Of a DNA stretch of 64,000 bases, positions 24,695-34,162 are shown in pieces. Where the stretch lies: contig JAHHHU010000006.1 of the NCBI GenBank assembly GCA_019359175.1, positions 124,001 through 188,000 on the forward strand. Direction: 5' to 3'. This DNA comes from Phormidium tanganyikae FI6-MK23. GTDB lineage: Bacteria > Cyanobacteriota > Cyanobacteriia > Leptolyngbyales > Leptolyngbyaceae. A program made the position numbers and the translations under genes. Positions within the stretch are counted from its first letter, which is position 1. The number at the start of each line of letters is the position of its first letter. The notes beneath the pieces are model-generated. The model did not search any database and had not been told where the DNA came from. It was given only the letters and a program-made list of their open reading frames with translations.

Positions 24695-26518
24695 CTAGGG
24701 TTTCGCCGCAGTCTTACACGCTGCATCAGTTTGCACAGGCGGCATCAACGCAACAATATGCGGAACCGGACGCGGCTTGTAGCTCATCATCGATTCCCCT
24801 TTAAATGCCAGTGACGCACTCGCCCCCGAATCCAACATCACCGCCTCTTTGAGTCCCGCTTTTGCCAGTGCCTCACCCAACGCCACCGAATTCACATAAT
24901 CCCCCGATACCCCGACCACGGGACGATCGGCTTGATCAATTCCCCAAAACGCTCGATCGCGTTCCGCATCAAATCCAAACAGTCCGCGAAATGTTTCCGC
25001 TGTTTGCGGTTGTCCACCCTTCACAAGCCACGCTCCCGCCACGAACGCATCTTGCACATCGCTCATTTCTGCCGCGATTCCCTCGCGCGTATTGTGTTTC
25101 AGCGGCTCGAAGGGGACATATTTAATCGTGCGATCGTTAATCAAAACGAGCGGTCGTCCTTCTAGTTTTTGCAATGAGCCTTGAGGAGCCGGAGCAAAGG
25201 TTCCCGATTGAGCGCTCATCACCGGGCCAATCATCTTGTTTGAGTCCAGCATTTCCAGCGAGAAGAAACCACCATCGACTCCAGCAATCGCGGGTGTGTC
25301 TTTCATAATTTCCGCAACCTGAAACCGACTTTTCGCGTGAATTGTAGTAGGCTTTCCGCCCGCCGCCATGATCAACGGCACTTTATTCACCGTTGTTTTC
25401 ATCAACTCCACAGGCGCACTGAAATTCAAGCCATTTTCGATAAAAGCAACGGGCGGCCCTCCATTTGCTGCTTCTAACACCTTTTCAGTCTGAGATTGTC
25501 CAATCCGCGAAATGTTGAACAAATTATCTGATTCAGCGGCAAAGAGGTTTGCTTCATCGCTCATCGTCCAAGCGGCTTGATATCCGGCTGCGATCGCGGC
25601 TTGCTGCACGCGCTCATCATTCTTGCCTTCGGGATAAACGAAATATTTAATCGGAATGCCTAGATTGGCTTCTAGCACTCGCTTCGATTCGGTCATTTCA
25701 AGCGCCAATTTTGCATCGTCTTTGATCTCGCGCAGATCCGCCGGATGATTGACGCTGTGAGACTCGATCGTTACCAGCGGATCAGCCGACATTTCCTTAA
25801 TTTGCTCCCAAGTCATTCCTGGACGACCTCTCGGCTTATCGATCTTGGCGGGATAAATCGCAAATGCGGCGGGATAGCGGTACTTTTTCAGCAACGGATA
25901 GACAAATTTATAATGTCCCAAATAGCCATCATCGAAAGTGAGAACGATCGGTTTTGCAGGCAGCGGAATCCCCGTTTTGAGATGCTCAACTAACTGATCC
26001 AAACTGATCGGAGTCAGCCCATTTTTCTGAATTAGCTGCAAATGCGCTTCAAACTCTTCGGGCGTGACATCGAAAAAAACTTCTTTCTGCGCCACGATGT
26101 CGTGATACATCATGATCGGCACTTTCGCCAGTCGCGCTCTCGGATTGATTTGCGGAAAAGGTGCTTCAGCGAATTCTGCTTTCCAGGCTTCAGCGAATTG
26201 CTTCGATTCTGCGCTAAAGCTGACAGGCTTAAAATCGGTGGAAACAGAAGTCGAGGCTTGATAGCCGATCTGAGTTCCTTGAGTGCAAACAGGCGCGATC
26301 GCAACATTCAAACTCGATTGCAGCGTCGGAGGCTTCTCAGAGACGTTCAACAAAGGGGGTGTGATCGTTGACATCTGAGTCGGTGTCATTCCATCGCAAG
26401 CTGCAATCGTGACGGTTGCGGCGAAGGATAACCCACCCAGCGCGAACCATTTCCAGAACGATCGAGGAGCAACTCTTTTAGAGAGGCTCAGAAAGCGTGT
26501 CCAAGGCGGCAATTTCAT
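24695..26518 (-). CDS. Lipoprotein with NodB polysaccharide deacetylase and NAGPA-type phosphodiester glycosidase domains
   Basis: 607-aa two-domain envelope protein. The N-terminus has a hydrophobic signal with lipobox TIAAC (Cys about residue 41). The first domain is a CE4/NodB polysaccharide deacetylase: MMYHDI, the metal Asp pair in LTFDDGY, SHSVNHP and YPEGKND. The second is a phosphodiester glycosidase (NAGPA): GVDGGFFS, GPVMSAQSG, WLVKGGQ and the catalytic-site-like MLDSGASASLAF. The fusion suggests it trims N-acetyl groups and sugar-phosphate caps from the same wall or capsular polymer. Its upstream and downstream neighbours give no further clue. Confidence 0.88.
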   Translation of the reverse strand: MKLPPWTRFLSLSKRVAPRSFWKWFALGGLSFAATVTIAACDGMTPTQMSTITPPLLNVSEKPPTLQSSLNVAIAPVCTQGTQIGYQASTSVSTDFKPVSFSAESKQFAEAWKAEFAEAPFPQINPRARLAKVPIMMYHDIVAQKEVFFDVTPEEFEAHLQLIQKNGLTPISLDQLVEHLKTGIPLPAKPIVLTFDDGYLGHYKFVYPLLKKYRYPAAFAIYPAKIDKPRGRPGMTWEQIKEMSADPLVTIESHSVNHPADLREIKDDAKLALEMTESKRVLEANLGIPIKYFVYPEGKNDERVQQAAIAAGYQAAWTMSDEANLFAAESDNLFNISRIGQSQTEKVLEAANGGPPVAFIENGLNFSAPVELMKTTVNKVPLIMAAGGKPTTIHAKSRFQVAEIMKDTPAIAGVDGGFFSLEMLDSNKMIGPVMSAQSGTFAPAPQGSLQKLEGRPLVLINDRTIKYVPFEPLKHNTREGIAAEMSDVQDAFVAGAWLVKGGQPQTAETFRGLFGFDAERDRAFWGIDQADRPVVGVSGDYVNSVALGEALAKAGLKEAVMLDSGASASLAFKGESMMSYKPRPVPHIVALMPPVQTDAACKTAAKP

Positions 26519-26644
26519 GGTGAAGGTGGGGTTAGGGTCACTTGCTATATGTACTCGATCGGACTAGCATCCCTAAGTCATGCAAATTACACAATTACAG
26601 GGAGGCTTGTCAATCTTTTTCGTAGTAACCTTTGACCCATCCGG

Positions 26645-27319
26645 CTAAACCGATTCGGGATCGCTCAATCGCTTCAAAGCAATCCGCGCCGCTTCTGCCA
26701 CATTTGAATTGCTATCTTTTTCCATATAGTGCAGGGCGGAAATGCTCTTGTCGCTCGGTAAATTGCCCAAAGCTTCCGCAAGTCGTTGCCGCACGAGCCA
26801 ATCCTCAGATTGAGCAAATCTGAGGATTGGCTCGACTACATCTACTGCTTTAATTTCTCCCAAAGCTGCGATCGCGGCTTGCTGCACGACAATTTCTTCG
26901 CTCTCTAGCGCCTGCAACAGAACTTCCCGTGCCCGTTGATCTTTTAGATTCCCCAACGCCACTGCCGCACTAAATCGCACCAGCCAATCCGTATCTTCGT
27001 AAAAGATCCGAACGAGCGGTTCAAAGGCTCTAATGTCTTCGAGATAGCCCAAAGCACCTGCCGCATCTGCCCGAATTCCGTAATCTTTCTCAGTTTCGAG
27101 GATGTTGAGCAAAATCGGAAAACACTCGTCAGTTTGCTTGATTCCCAGAGCGAAGACTGCCATCGATCGGATTTGCAGACTCTCATCGTTCAGCACCTTT
27201 TTGATCAGCGGTACGGCATCTTCAGCCGGAACTTCACGCAGGTTCGCCAGCGCAATCATGCGATCGCGAGTGCTTTCACTATCGAGTTGTTGGGCAATCT
27301 GCTCTAAACTGAGATTCAT
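26645..27319 (-). CDS. HEAT-repeat protein (PBS-lyase repeat type)
   Basis: 224-aa all-helical protein with about six HEAT repeats of the PBS-lyase kind (VPLIKKVLNDESLQIRSMAV, FEPLVRIFYEDTDWLVRFS, ALESEEIVVQQAAIAALGEI). Such repeats occur in bilin lyases (CpcE/F), NblB and IaiH-like proteins; this sequence lacks features that would assign it to one of these. I chose the ATG at 27319 (MNLSLEQIAQQL); the frame is open to 27352. Confidence 0.82.
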   Translation of the reverse strand: MNLSLEQIAQQLDSESTRDRMIALANLREVPAEDAVPLIKKVLNDESLQIRSMAVFALGIKQTDECFPILLNILETEKDYGIRADAAGALGYLEDIRAFEPLVRIFYEDTDWLVRFSAAVALGNLKDQRAREVLLQALESEEIVVQQAAIAALGEIKAVDVVEPILRFAQSEDWLVRQRLAEALGNLPSDKSISALHYMEKDSNSNVAEAARIALKRLSDPESV

Positions 27320-27542
27320 ATTTTTCACAAATCTTAAAGGTTCCGATCTCATTGTGGCAGAATTACGCAGCTACGGGGGATCGAGCGAGCGAATCCGCTT
27401 AAAATCATCTGCCTGATACAAATACCGTCCTCGGCGCACGGTTGCAAGGACATCATCGGGAGTAACGCGCGTCACGATCGGGGCAACAATGTTTCGACTT
27501 GCCCGCAGATGAGGACGAGTAAAAGTTGCAATAGTATAAAAG

Positions 27543-28190
27543 GTGAACCCTACCTCGATCTGTGCTGCTTTGTCATACTATCGCCGGCAATCTCAAGCCT
27601 TTTCTGCTCAATATTTAAGCGAACTGCAAGGTCAAATCTTCGCCTGTCCTTACTTCGCGGTGAACAACCTCAATCGAGACTTTGTGGGAACGAAAGGGTT
27701 TTCGATCGTCTTTCGTCGATCGCATATTGAATCAGTCACCCAACGCTTTCCTTATTTCAAGCTTTATCTCGATCGAGCATTACAACCTGAATGCAATGCT
27801 TTTTATCTCAATCCATTGTTATTACAATCTGGATCGCGCGTTGATCCGCATATTGATCGATCCTTGCGCTCTTACTGCAAGACGATTGCTCCGCCAACGT
27901 TGGTCAGTGTGCTTTACGTGACTGTGCCCAGTGATTTAGTTGGCGGCGAATTAGTCTTACGATCGCACAAACATCAAGTCGGCAAAATCACGCCCCAAGC
28001 CAATCATTTAGTATTCTTTCAAGGCGACCTCACTCATTCAGTCAATGCAGTAACAAGTCCGAGTGTGCGACTTAGTTTAGTTTGCGAACAATACAACTTA
28101 GAAGAAACTGAGCTTCGTGATATTCCAGAATTCACACTAGAATCGAGAGCAAAACAAAGCGAGAAAGCGCGATCGACCAAGCGAAAATGA
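27543..28190 (+). CDS. 2-oxoglutarate/Fe(II)-dependent oxygenase
   Basis: 215-aa dioxygenase of the 2OG-Fe(II) superfamily. The iron triad is visible: DPHIDRSL supplies His and Asp, and GDLTHSVNAV the distal His; the Arg in SPSVRLSLVCEQ binds the 2-oxoglutarate carboxylate. The domain is of the prolyl-4-hydroxylase-like type with a basic tail (AKQSEKARSTKRK). Start is GTG at 27543. Substrate not assignable. Confidence 0.83.
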   Translation: MNPTSICAALSYYRRQSQAFSAQYLSELQGQIFACPYFAVNNLNRDFVGTKGFSIVFRRSHIESVTQRFPYFKLYLDRALQPECNAFYLNPLLLQSGSRVDPHIDRSLRSYCKTIAPPTLVSVLYVTVPSDLVGGELVLRSHKHQVGKITPQANHLVFFQGDLTHSVNAVTSPSVRLSLVCEQYNLEETELRDIPEFTLESRAKQSEKARSTKRK

Positions 28191-28230
28191 CGGAATGCTT
28201 TAGCTCCCGCCATTGCTTTAAGCTTGATTT

Positions 28231-28545
28231 CTAACTCTGTAAATCAACTCGCTGACCCTTGTTATCTTCGTAATACATCGGCGGCTCAACCGCAAAGTTA
28301 TTGAGCTGACCGGACTCCGTGATCACATATCCATCAGTCGTCTTCAAATCTGTGTCAGATTCTGCCTCGACTGCGGCTTCTAGATCATGAACATTTCTTT
28401 CGACATCAACACCAGATGGAATCCGTTCGTCAGGTGCATTTACATCGGTAGGCTGTGCAGTCTGAACCGCCCAATGATCATTTCCTGCTGCGCCTCTTCC
28501 GGGTTCTGCCGAGGACGGAGATGACAAATCTGATTGGTTTGACAT
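28231..28545 (-). CDS. Small acidic hypothetical protein
   Basis: 104-aa protein with high Asp/Glu content and no hydrophobic helix; probably largely disordered in the first half (SDLSSPSSAEPGRGAAGND). The C-terminal part VEPPMYYEDNKGQRVDLQ looks conserved-like. I do not recognise a family. It is a single gene, flanked on both sides by spacers. Confidence 0.62.
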   Translation of the reverse strand: MSNQSDLSSPSSAEPGRGAAGNDHWAVQTAQPTDVNAPDERIPSGVDVERNVHDLEAAVEAESDTDLKTTDGYVITESGQLNNFAVEPPMYYEDNKGQRVDLQS

Positions 28546-28649
28546 AATGTTTCACTCTGAAATTCACTTCTGATTTTGAAGATATCCCGATCGACTTCCG
28601 TAAGATTCCCTCGATCGAAATACCTTGCCAAACCTAAAGACAGAATGAT

Positions 28650-29246
28650 TCAATCCGCCCACATCTCTCGGTCATATTGCGATCGACAAGGCGATCCCCA
28701 ACACACTGATTGAGCAGGCATCGATTTCAACACCGTACTCCGCGCCCCGATCACCGCATTCGAGCCAATCTGAACCCCAGGCGCAATAAAGCAATCTGTT
28801 GCAATCCAAACCCCATGACCTAGCTCGATCGCATTTGTTTCTAGCCCAAAAGCTCGATCGCCTAAATCATGACTTCCTGTGCAAAGGTAACTCTTTTGAG
28901 AAATGACACAGTGATTACCAATCGAAATGCGATCGAGACTGTAAAAGACAACATTATCGCCAATCCAACTGTGATCGCCGATTTCAACTTTCCAGGGGTA
29001 AGTAAATCGAGCCGTTGGACGAATCAAAACCCCTTGACCGACCTTTGCTCCAAACCCTCGCAGAATGGAGCATCGAATCGAATTGAACGGCTGAGGCGTG
29101 ATTGGAAATACGATCGCTTGCACCAGCCACCACAACAAAACATACCAACCCGGACGACCTCGATCGAACCAAGACTGATCATACTTCCGCAAATCGACGA
29201 GCGAAGGCGCGTAAATGTCGATCGGAGACTGTCGAATTTGCGTCAT
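28650..29246 (-). CDS. WcaF/HpsU-like polysaccharide O-acetyltransferase
   Basis: 198-aa left-handed beta-helix acyltransferase of the WcaF family. The hexapeptide repeats run from about residue 70 to 180 (VEIGDHSWIGDNVVF, ISIGNHCVISQKSYL, VWIATDCFIAPGVQIGSNAVIGA). In cyanobacteria the closest named group is HpsU of the hormogonium polysaccharide pathway. Its ATG overlaps the stop of the upstream glycosyltransferase by 4 bp, so the two are translationally coupled. Confidence 0.85.
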   Translation of the reverse strand: MTQIRQSPIDIYAPSLVDLRKYDQSWFDRGRPGWYVLLWWLVQAIVFPITPQPFNSIRCSILRGFGAKVGQGVLIRPTARFTYPWKVEIGDHSWIGDNVVFYSLDRISIGNHCVISQKSYLCTGSHDLGDRAFGLETNAIELGHGVWIATDCFIAPGVQIGSNAVIGARSTVLKSMPAQSVCWGSPCRSQYDREMWAD

Positions 29247-30166
29247 GATTCCGGTTGTACGATCGGTTGAGCAACAGGTTTCGGAGTGTTCAACGTGCCA
29301 CCAAACTGCCGCAATTCAAACAGTTTCACCCCAATTTGAAATTCATATTGACTCAGCAAACGCGCATAAATATAGCCCGCTCTGCCATCGAGAAATCCCA
29401 ACCGAATCACATACGCCAAGAGAAATCGCAACGTCGGCTTAAACGGCAATCTCACCCAAATTCGTTTCAAGAAGCGCTTACGCTGCACAGAATTCCCGAA
29501 CAAATTTGCTTCGATCGTGCCATTCTCTCCCTGACCCGTCAGCAAATTCAAATAAACCTGCGCTTCCCAATTCGAGTAGCGATTGTGGCGTTCTAGCCAG
29601 TGATACAAATCCTTGAAGTCAATGTGCAGCATATCGTTCTTCAGATAGCCGACTTTTCCTGATAAAACAACGTGCTCGTGAACTTCGTTATCGCCTGTGT
29701 TCCGAATCGCTTCAGTGCTGAGATTCTCGTAGCGTCCTTTCTGATGCTGAAACAGCCTTAGATTCCAGTCTGGATACTTCCCACCGAACCGAATCCATTG
29801 ACCCAAAAAGAACACTCTACGATTGAGATAATAGCCCTCAAACTCTGGATTCTGAATCGCTGCTTCAATCTCATCCCACAGTTCCGGCGTAATTCGCTCA
29901 TCACAATCAACAATCAGTACCCACTCATTCCGAAACGGCAGATTTTCCAGCGACCAGTTCTTTTTCTTGGGCCATCGTCCGTTGAAGTGAAACTGCACAA
30001 CCGATGCACCGTAGCTTTCTGCAATCGCAACTGATCGATCGCTACTTTGCGAATCCACGACGAACACTTCATCGGCTCTCGCAACACTTTCGAGACAGGC
30101 GGGCAGATTCGCTTCTTCGTTGCGCGCAGGAATCAGAACCGAAACGGGGAGTTTAGAGAAAGTCAT
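29243..30166 (-). CDS. Family 2 glycosyltransferase (WaaE-like)
   Basis: 307-aa GT-A glycosyltransferase. The N-terminus SVLIPARNEEANLPACLES and the DxD-type VDCDERIT are typical of GT2, WaaE/KdtX subgroup, together with GRWPKKKNW. The C-terminal half has amphipathic helices (LPFKPTLRFLLAYVIRLGFLDG) that may attach it to the membrane. I chose the ATG at 30166 (MTFSKLPVSV); the frame is open to 30229. First gene of a coupled pair with the acetyltransferase. Confidence 0.87.
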   Translation of the reverse strand: MTFSKLPVSVLIPARNEEANLPACLESVARADEVFVVDSQSSDRSVAIAESYGASVVQFHFNGRWPKKKNWSLENLPFRNEWVLIVDCDERITPELWDEIEAAIQNPEFEGYYLNRRVFFLGQWIRFGGKYPDWNLRLFQHQKGRYENLSTEAIRNTGDNEVHEHVVLSGKVGYLKNDMLHIDFKDLYHWLERHNRYSNWEAQVYLNLLTGQGENGTIEANLFGNSVQRKRFLKRIWVRLPFKPTLRFLLAYVIRLGFLDGRAGYIYARLLSQYEFQIGVKLFELRQFGGTLNTPKPVAQPIVQPES

Positions 30167-30249
30167 AATCTGAGTACAGTGAGGGCATGACACAGCTAAA
30201 AGCAGCCATGACAGCCCCAGTGTTCCCATTCAAGCTGGAGAGAACACCG

Positions 30250-30278
30250 AAAAAAATCGGAGCCGTAGAGACTCCGAT
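30250..30278 (-). terminator. Intrinsic terminator of the GT4 gene
   Basis: On the minus strand a 7-bp stem (30278-30272 with 30262-30256) is followed by six Ts. It separates the GT4 gene from the GT2/acetyltransferase pair. Confidence 0.75.
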
Positions 30279-30321
30279 CGACAAATTCGCAAGATCAAAC
30301 GCGAAAACTTAGCTACTTGAC

Positions 30322-31599
30322 TTAACTACTTGACTTATCCACGCTGAATCGATAGGCAGGCTTTACATTCGGAAGGTTTGCAACTTTCTCAAACAGCGCT
30401 TCATAGTGTGTTAGCGCCTGCTCGAATGAATAGCGTTCGATCGCGTATTGTCTGCCTTGTCTTCCCAGCCGAGCGGCAAACTCTGGATTGTGGTACAGTT
30501 CCAAAATTTGATTCGCCAGCGCCTCTGGATTCTCTGGCTCTACTACAACGCCACCGTGACTTTTCTCGATCGCTTTTGCCGCACTCCCCGTACTCGGAAC
30601 CGATGCGATTACTGCCCGTCCGCTAGCCAGTAAGACCTGAGTTTTCGACGGCATATTAAACGAAACCACATTTCGCTTCTGCACAATTAACCCAACATCC
30701 GCTGCCGCTAACATTTCAGGCAATTTTTCTCTCGGCTGAAACGGCAGTAATTTCACGTTGTCCGCGCCGTGTATTTCACAATGCTGTTTGAGTTTCGCGA
30801 TCGCTTTTGGCTCTCCTACGATCGCAAACGCAATCTCTGGAACGTCGCCCAATCTAGCCGCCGCTTCGATCACGGTTTCTAAGCCTTGGGTCAGCGCAAT
30901 ATTTCCAGAATAAAGAACGACAAATTTTCCATCGAGTCCATGCTCGATCCGAAACGCATTGTCTTCTTTGGACATTGGACGAATGAAACTCGTATCGACC
31001 CAATTTGGAATACAGGTGAGTTTACTCGATGGCACTCCTTTATTTTCTAAATTTTCAACAAATCCATCCGCGATCACACTAATCGTATGAGCAGTGCGGT
31101 AAGCAAATTTTTCTAACGCTTCAAACACCCGAATCATCGTTTTATTTTTTAGCAGTCCGACGTGAACCGCTGCTTCTGGCAAAATATCCTGCACATTTAG
31201 CACGATCGGGCAATTGTGGAGCCAGCTTAGAAGCGCCGCCGGAACGCACACTGGAAGCGGCGGCACTGTCAGCAAAATGATATCCGGTCGCCAACCTCGA
31301 AGCGCTTGAAAGAAACTGGTAAACATAAAACTACTGTCGAGCAAAACGCGATCGATCAAACTCGGTTTGGGTTTGACCCACATATAACTGCGCTGAATGG
31401 TCACGCCGTTGCGTTCTTCAGTTGTGTAAAGCTTGCCTCGATAGCCTTCGTAGATCTGACGTTGCGGGTAGTTTGGCATTCCGGTGATGACCCTGACTTG
31501 ATGCCCTCGTCTGACCAACCCTTCAGCGAGTTCGGTCATCAAAGGCGCGATGCCAATCGGTTCTGGATGATAGTTATAGGAATAGATCAAAACACGCAT
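30322..31599 (-). CDS. Family 4 glycosyltransferase (WcaI-like)
   Basis: 425-aa GT-B glycosyltransferase with an N-terminal RVLIYSYNYHPEPIGIAP block typical of WcaI, VQDILPEAAVHVG, the YSGNIALTQGLE donor-site start and a C-terminal E-x7-E region (SFNMPSKTQVLLASGRAVIA). Probably builds an extracellular polysaccharide with the downstream GT2 and acetyltransferase, although a terminator separates them. Assignment to colanic-acid-like or hormogonium polysaccharide is an inference from neighbours. Confidence 0.87.
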   Translation of the reverse strand: MRVLIYSYNYHPEPIGIAPLMTELAEGLVRRGHQVRVITGMPNYPQRQIYEGYRGKLYTTEERNGVTIQRSYMWVKPKPSLIDRVLLDSSFMFTSFFQALRGWRPDIILLTVPPLPVCVPAALLSWLHNCPIVLNVQDILPEAAVHVGLLKNKTMIRVFEALEKFAYRTAHTISVIADGFVENLENKGVPSSKLTCIPNWVDTSFIRPMSKEDNAFRIEHGLDGKFVVLYSGNIALTQGLETVIEAAARLGDVPEIAFAIVGEPKAIAKLKQHCEIHGADNVKLLPFQPREKLPEMLAAADVGLIVQKRNVVSFNMPSKTQVLLASGRAVIASVPSTGSAAKAIEKSHGGVVVEPENPEALANQILELYHNPEFAARLGRQGRQYAIERYSFEQALTHYEALFEKVANLPNVKPAYRFSVDKSSS

Positions 31600-32012
31600 A
31601 GCTTTGTGAACCCAAACGGCAATGGTCGCGGTGTAAAAACTCAGCCGCCAAGCGTCCAGAAGTCACTAGATGACTTGAACCTGCTCGATATGGAGATGTG
31701 CTAGGGGAGTCACATATTGCAGATTGAGATCTGCGATCGTGTTCAGGAAAAAGAGTCCTGTGAGTTCTGGGCTGAACGTTCGTAGCAAATTTAGGGACGC
31801 TGCTTCTAGGTTGCCCAGAAAACCATCGTCTTCACATTGCTGTACTAGAGGGCACTAGATTCAGCTTTTCCATCATGTGTAAATTCGGGCAAATGTAATC
31901 GGAACGACCTTTTACGGGGGCGGTCTATATTAGATTTCAACCTCAAAAGTACGAGTCCGGAAAGTGTTTATTGTTACAAGCTTAAAGTGTTTAGAGAAAA
32001 AATATATTTGAG
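31600..32012. other. Intergenic region, 413 bp
   Basis: Lies upstream of the GT4 gene and downstream of the dehydrogenase, both on the minus strand. I see no ORF with a plausible start, no tRNA and no convincing hairpin; a promoter for the GT4 gene should lie here but no clear -10/-35 pair stands out. Confidence 0.6.
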
Positions 32013-32879
32013 TTAGTGATCGTGAATCTCTTGCGGACAAACGATCGAGAACAAAGCCGCATAATCGAGATCGGCTAAATTCTCAGCGATCGCACGATTC
32101 AATATTTCTCTCACGCCTTCTACTGAAGCCACACCAAGATTTGACGATCGCGCACTTTCAATAAACAAACCAATATCTTTCTGTAAATGCTTTGTGGGAA
32201 AGTTCGGGTTTTCAAAATCTCGATCGAGCATTCGCTGCAATTTCTTATCAAAAGTCGGCGCATACAAAGCGCTCTGCCGCAAAATTTGCATGAATGCTTC
32301 CACATCCACGTTTTGGCGCAGTACCAATCCGAGACTGGCAGCAAACGCGCTCGTAAGTGATCCAATCAGTTGATTTAATGCAAGCTTTACAGTCGCAGCG
32401 GAACCCACTGATCCGAGCAAAACCGGATTTTCGCCAAAGGTTTGAAGCAGCGATCGCCATTTTTCAAACTGCTTCAACTCCGCGCCCACCATCACGATTA
32501 ATTTACCCGATCGCGCTTCTGGAATACTGCCAAGAACCGGAGCTTCTAAATAACTTCCGCCCGCAGCAACGACTCGATCGCAAATCGCTTGACTCTCATC
32601 AGGTGCGATCGTACTCATTTGAATCACAGTGCGATCGCGTAAAACAGTTGGATCTGCAAAAAGGGTTTCTCCGATCGCTTGAGCATTCGTGAGCACGAGA
32701 ATCACGCACTCAGAAGCCGCGATCGCTTCCGAAGCAGAAGTAGCGATCGCGGCTCCAGTCAATGATTCTAATTTTGCGGCAGTGCGATTGTAAGCGGTGA
32801 CAGAATGACCTGCGGCAATCAGACGCTGTGCCATCGGTAAGCCCATCAATCCTGTGCCGATAAACCCAATTTTCGCCAT
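32013..32879 (-). CDS. NAD(P)-dependent beta-hydroxyacid dehydrogenase
   Basis: 288-aa member of the 3-hydroxyisobutyrate/6-phosphogluconate dehydrogenase family. N-terminal Rossmann motif GFIGTGLMGLPMAQRL; substrate motif EAPVLGSIPEARSGKLIVMVG; catalytic Lys in AATVKLALNQLIGS. Closest by form to glyoxylate/succinic-semialdehyde reductases (GLYR type). A second relative, garR, lies at 47.8 kb. Substrate not established. Confidence 0.87.
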   Translation of the reverse strand: MAKIGFIGTGLMGLPMAQRLIAAGHSVTAYNRTAAKLESLTGAAIATSASEAIAASECVILVLTNAQAIGETLFADPTVLRDRTVIQMSTIAPDESQAICDRVVAAGGSYLEAPVLGSIPEARSGKLIVMVGAELKQFEKWRSLLQTFGENPVLLGSVGSAATVKLALNQLIGSLTSAFAASLGLVLRQNVDVEAFMQILRQSALYAPTFDKKLQRMLDRDFENPNFPTKHLQKDIGLFIESARSSNLGVASVEGVREILNRAIAENLADLDYAALFSIVCPQEIHDH

Positions 32880-32925
32880 TGCCCAACTCCAGACTGTTCT
32901 ATCTCACAGTCTAAAGGCAAACAAA

Positions 32926-33843
32926 CTATTGAATCGCTTTCATAATAAACTCAGCAATTTCGATCAGTTCCGATTTATTAAACGCTTCCAAAAGCGATCG
33001 AGCAGCGGCTCTTGGCTCCAACGGAATCGAAATTTGTTGTTTTGCGGCAGGAGTCGCGGGAGCGGAAGATTTTGCAGGCGGATTGACTAGAGTTTGCAGA
33101 TTCGCGCTGACTGCAATTCGGTTGGCGCTTCCGGTGAGAAGAAGATCACTTGCTTGCTTCAGATTCTTAATCACAACTGGGGCAAGCGTTGCGTAACCGT
33201 TTCTGGGATTTGTGATCGCGCGTTGAGCCGTTTGCAGCAGTGTGACCCAATTCGGTGTAGTGCTACTGATTTGAATCAAACGATTGCAGAGTGCGACGAG
33301 TTGCTGCCGCCCTTTTTGAGAATCGCCCTGTTTGAACAATTGCAGCATCGCTCTGAGAACCGCTGTAATTTGAGTCGCAGCAGCTTGAGATGAAGCGGAA
33401 GCTTTTGAAGCGGCACTTTTGCCTGAAATCAAGGTGCTGAGATACCCTTGCAGTTCCCGAAAAGTAGGCTCTGAGGCGGAAACTGCTTGTTGAGCATCTT
33501 CCTCGCGCAGACCAAAGGGGCTTTGAAGCGCTTCGATCAGTTCTTTGAGCGTGTCAAAGCCTTTGAGAAACAGATCTTCTAAACGCTGATCGATCTTAAC
33601 GGGATGCTCTTTGAGGATTTTGAAGCAGTCTTCAAAATGGTGTGCGGTTCTCTGAATGCCATCAAAGCCAAGCATTGCCGCCCCGCCTTTGACCGAGTGA
33701 GCCGCGCGAAAAAGTTCATTGACTCGCTCTGAATCTGCCATCGTTGCCGCGAGATCGACCAAGCCTTGCTCGATCGTATCTAGATGTTCTTTCGCTTCTT
33801 CGATGAAGTAGCCGAGAATTTGCTGTTGCTTAACAGATTGCAC
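32926..33843 (-). CDS. Hpt-domain phosphotransfer protein
   Basis: 305-aa protein with an N-terminal histidine phosphotransfer domain: phospho-acceptor His49 in AAHSVKGGAAMLG, followed by AHHFEDCFKILK. The rest is an Ala/Gln-rich region without kinase motifs. It resembles the N-terminus of CheA-type hybrid kinases (PixL/Hik) but stands alone, so it would relay phosphate between separate proteins. No partner receiver is next to it. Confidence 0.83.
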   Translation of the reverse strand: MQSVKQQQILGYFIEEAKEHLDTIEQGLVDLAATMADSERVNELFRAAHSVKGGAAMLGFDGIQRTAHHFEDCFKILKEHPVKIDQRLEDLFLKGFDTLKELIEALQSPFGLREEDAQQAVSASEPTFRELQGYLSTLISGKSAASKASASSQAAATQITAVLRAMLQLFKQGDSQKGRQQLVALCNRLIQISSTTPNWVTLLQTAQRAITNPRNGYATLAPVVIKNLKQASDLLLTGSANRIAVSANLQTLVNPPAKSSAPATPAAKQQISIPLEPRAAARSLLEAFNKSELIEIAEFIMKAIQ

Positions 33844-34156
33844 CGCCCTGCTCCTGAAGTGACAGATTCACAAAATCCTGGGACAAGTTGCCCTTATGAT
33901 CTGAGTGTTCCCCACAGCGGTGAGAATTCACGGTGAAAATAGGCTAAATTGCTGTAAGCACAAATCTTTGCCGCAGTTTGATCAAAAGCCGTCTTAATGT
34001 TAATTCCTTGTTTGAAACATAGAAATTTTCCAACCAAGGCGGTTCTGATCCTGAACGATCAACGATTGATGTGAATGATTAGACAGAACTGAGATGTCGG
34101 CGGTAAAGTAAGGCAGTTCGTAAGGATGCCCGTTTGGAGTTGAGCGTTAAGCCAGT
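33844..34156. other. Intergenic region, 313 bp, between divergent genes
   Basis: Separates the Hpt gene (minus) from the pilin-like gene (plus), so it must hold both promoters. I see no ORF, strong palindrome or clear promoter boxes. Confidence 0.55.
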
Positions 34157-34162
34157 GTGTCT

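Noticed and set aside
28984..29270. ORFs opposite the acetyltransferase gene
   Set aside because: They lie antisense to a well-supported gene and show no domain of their own.
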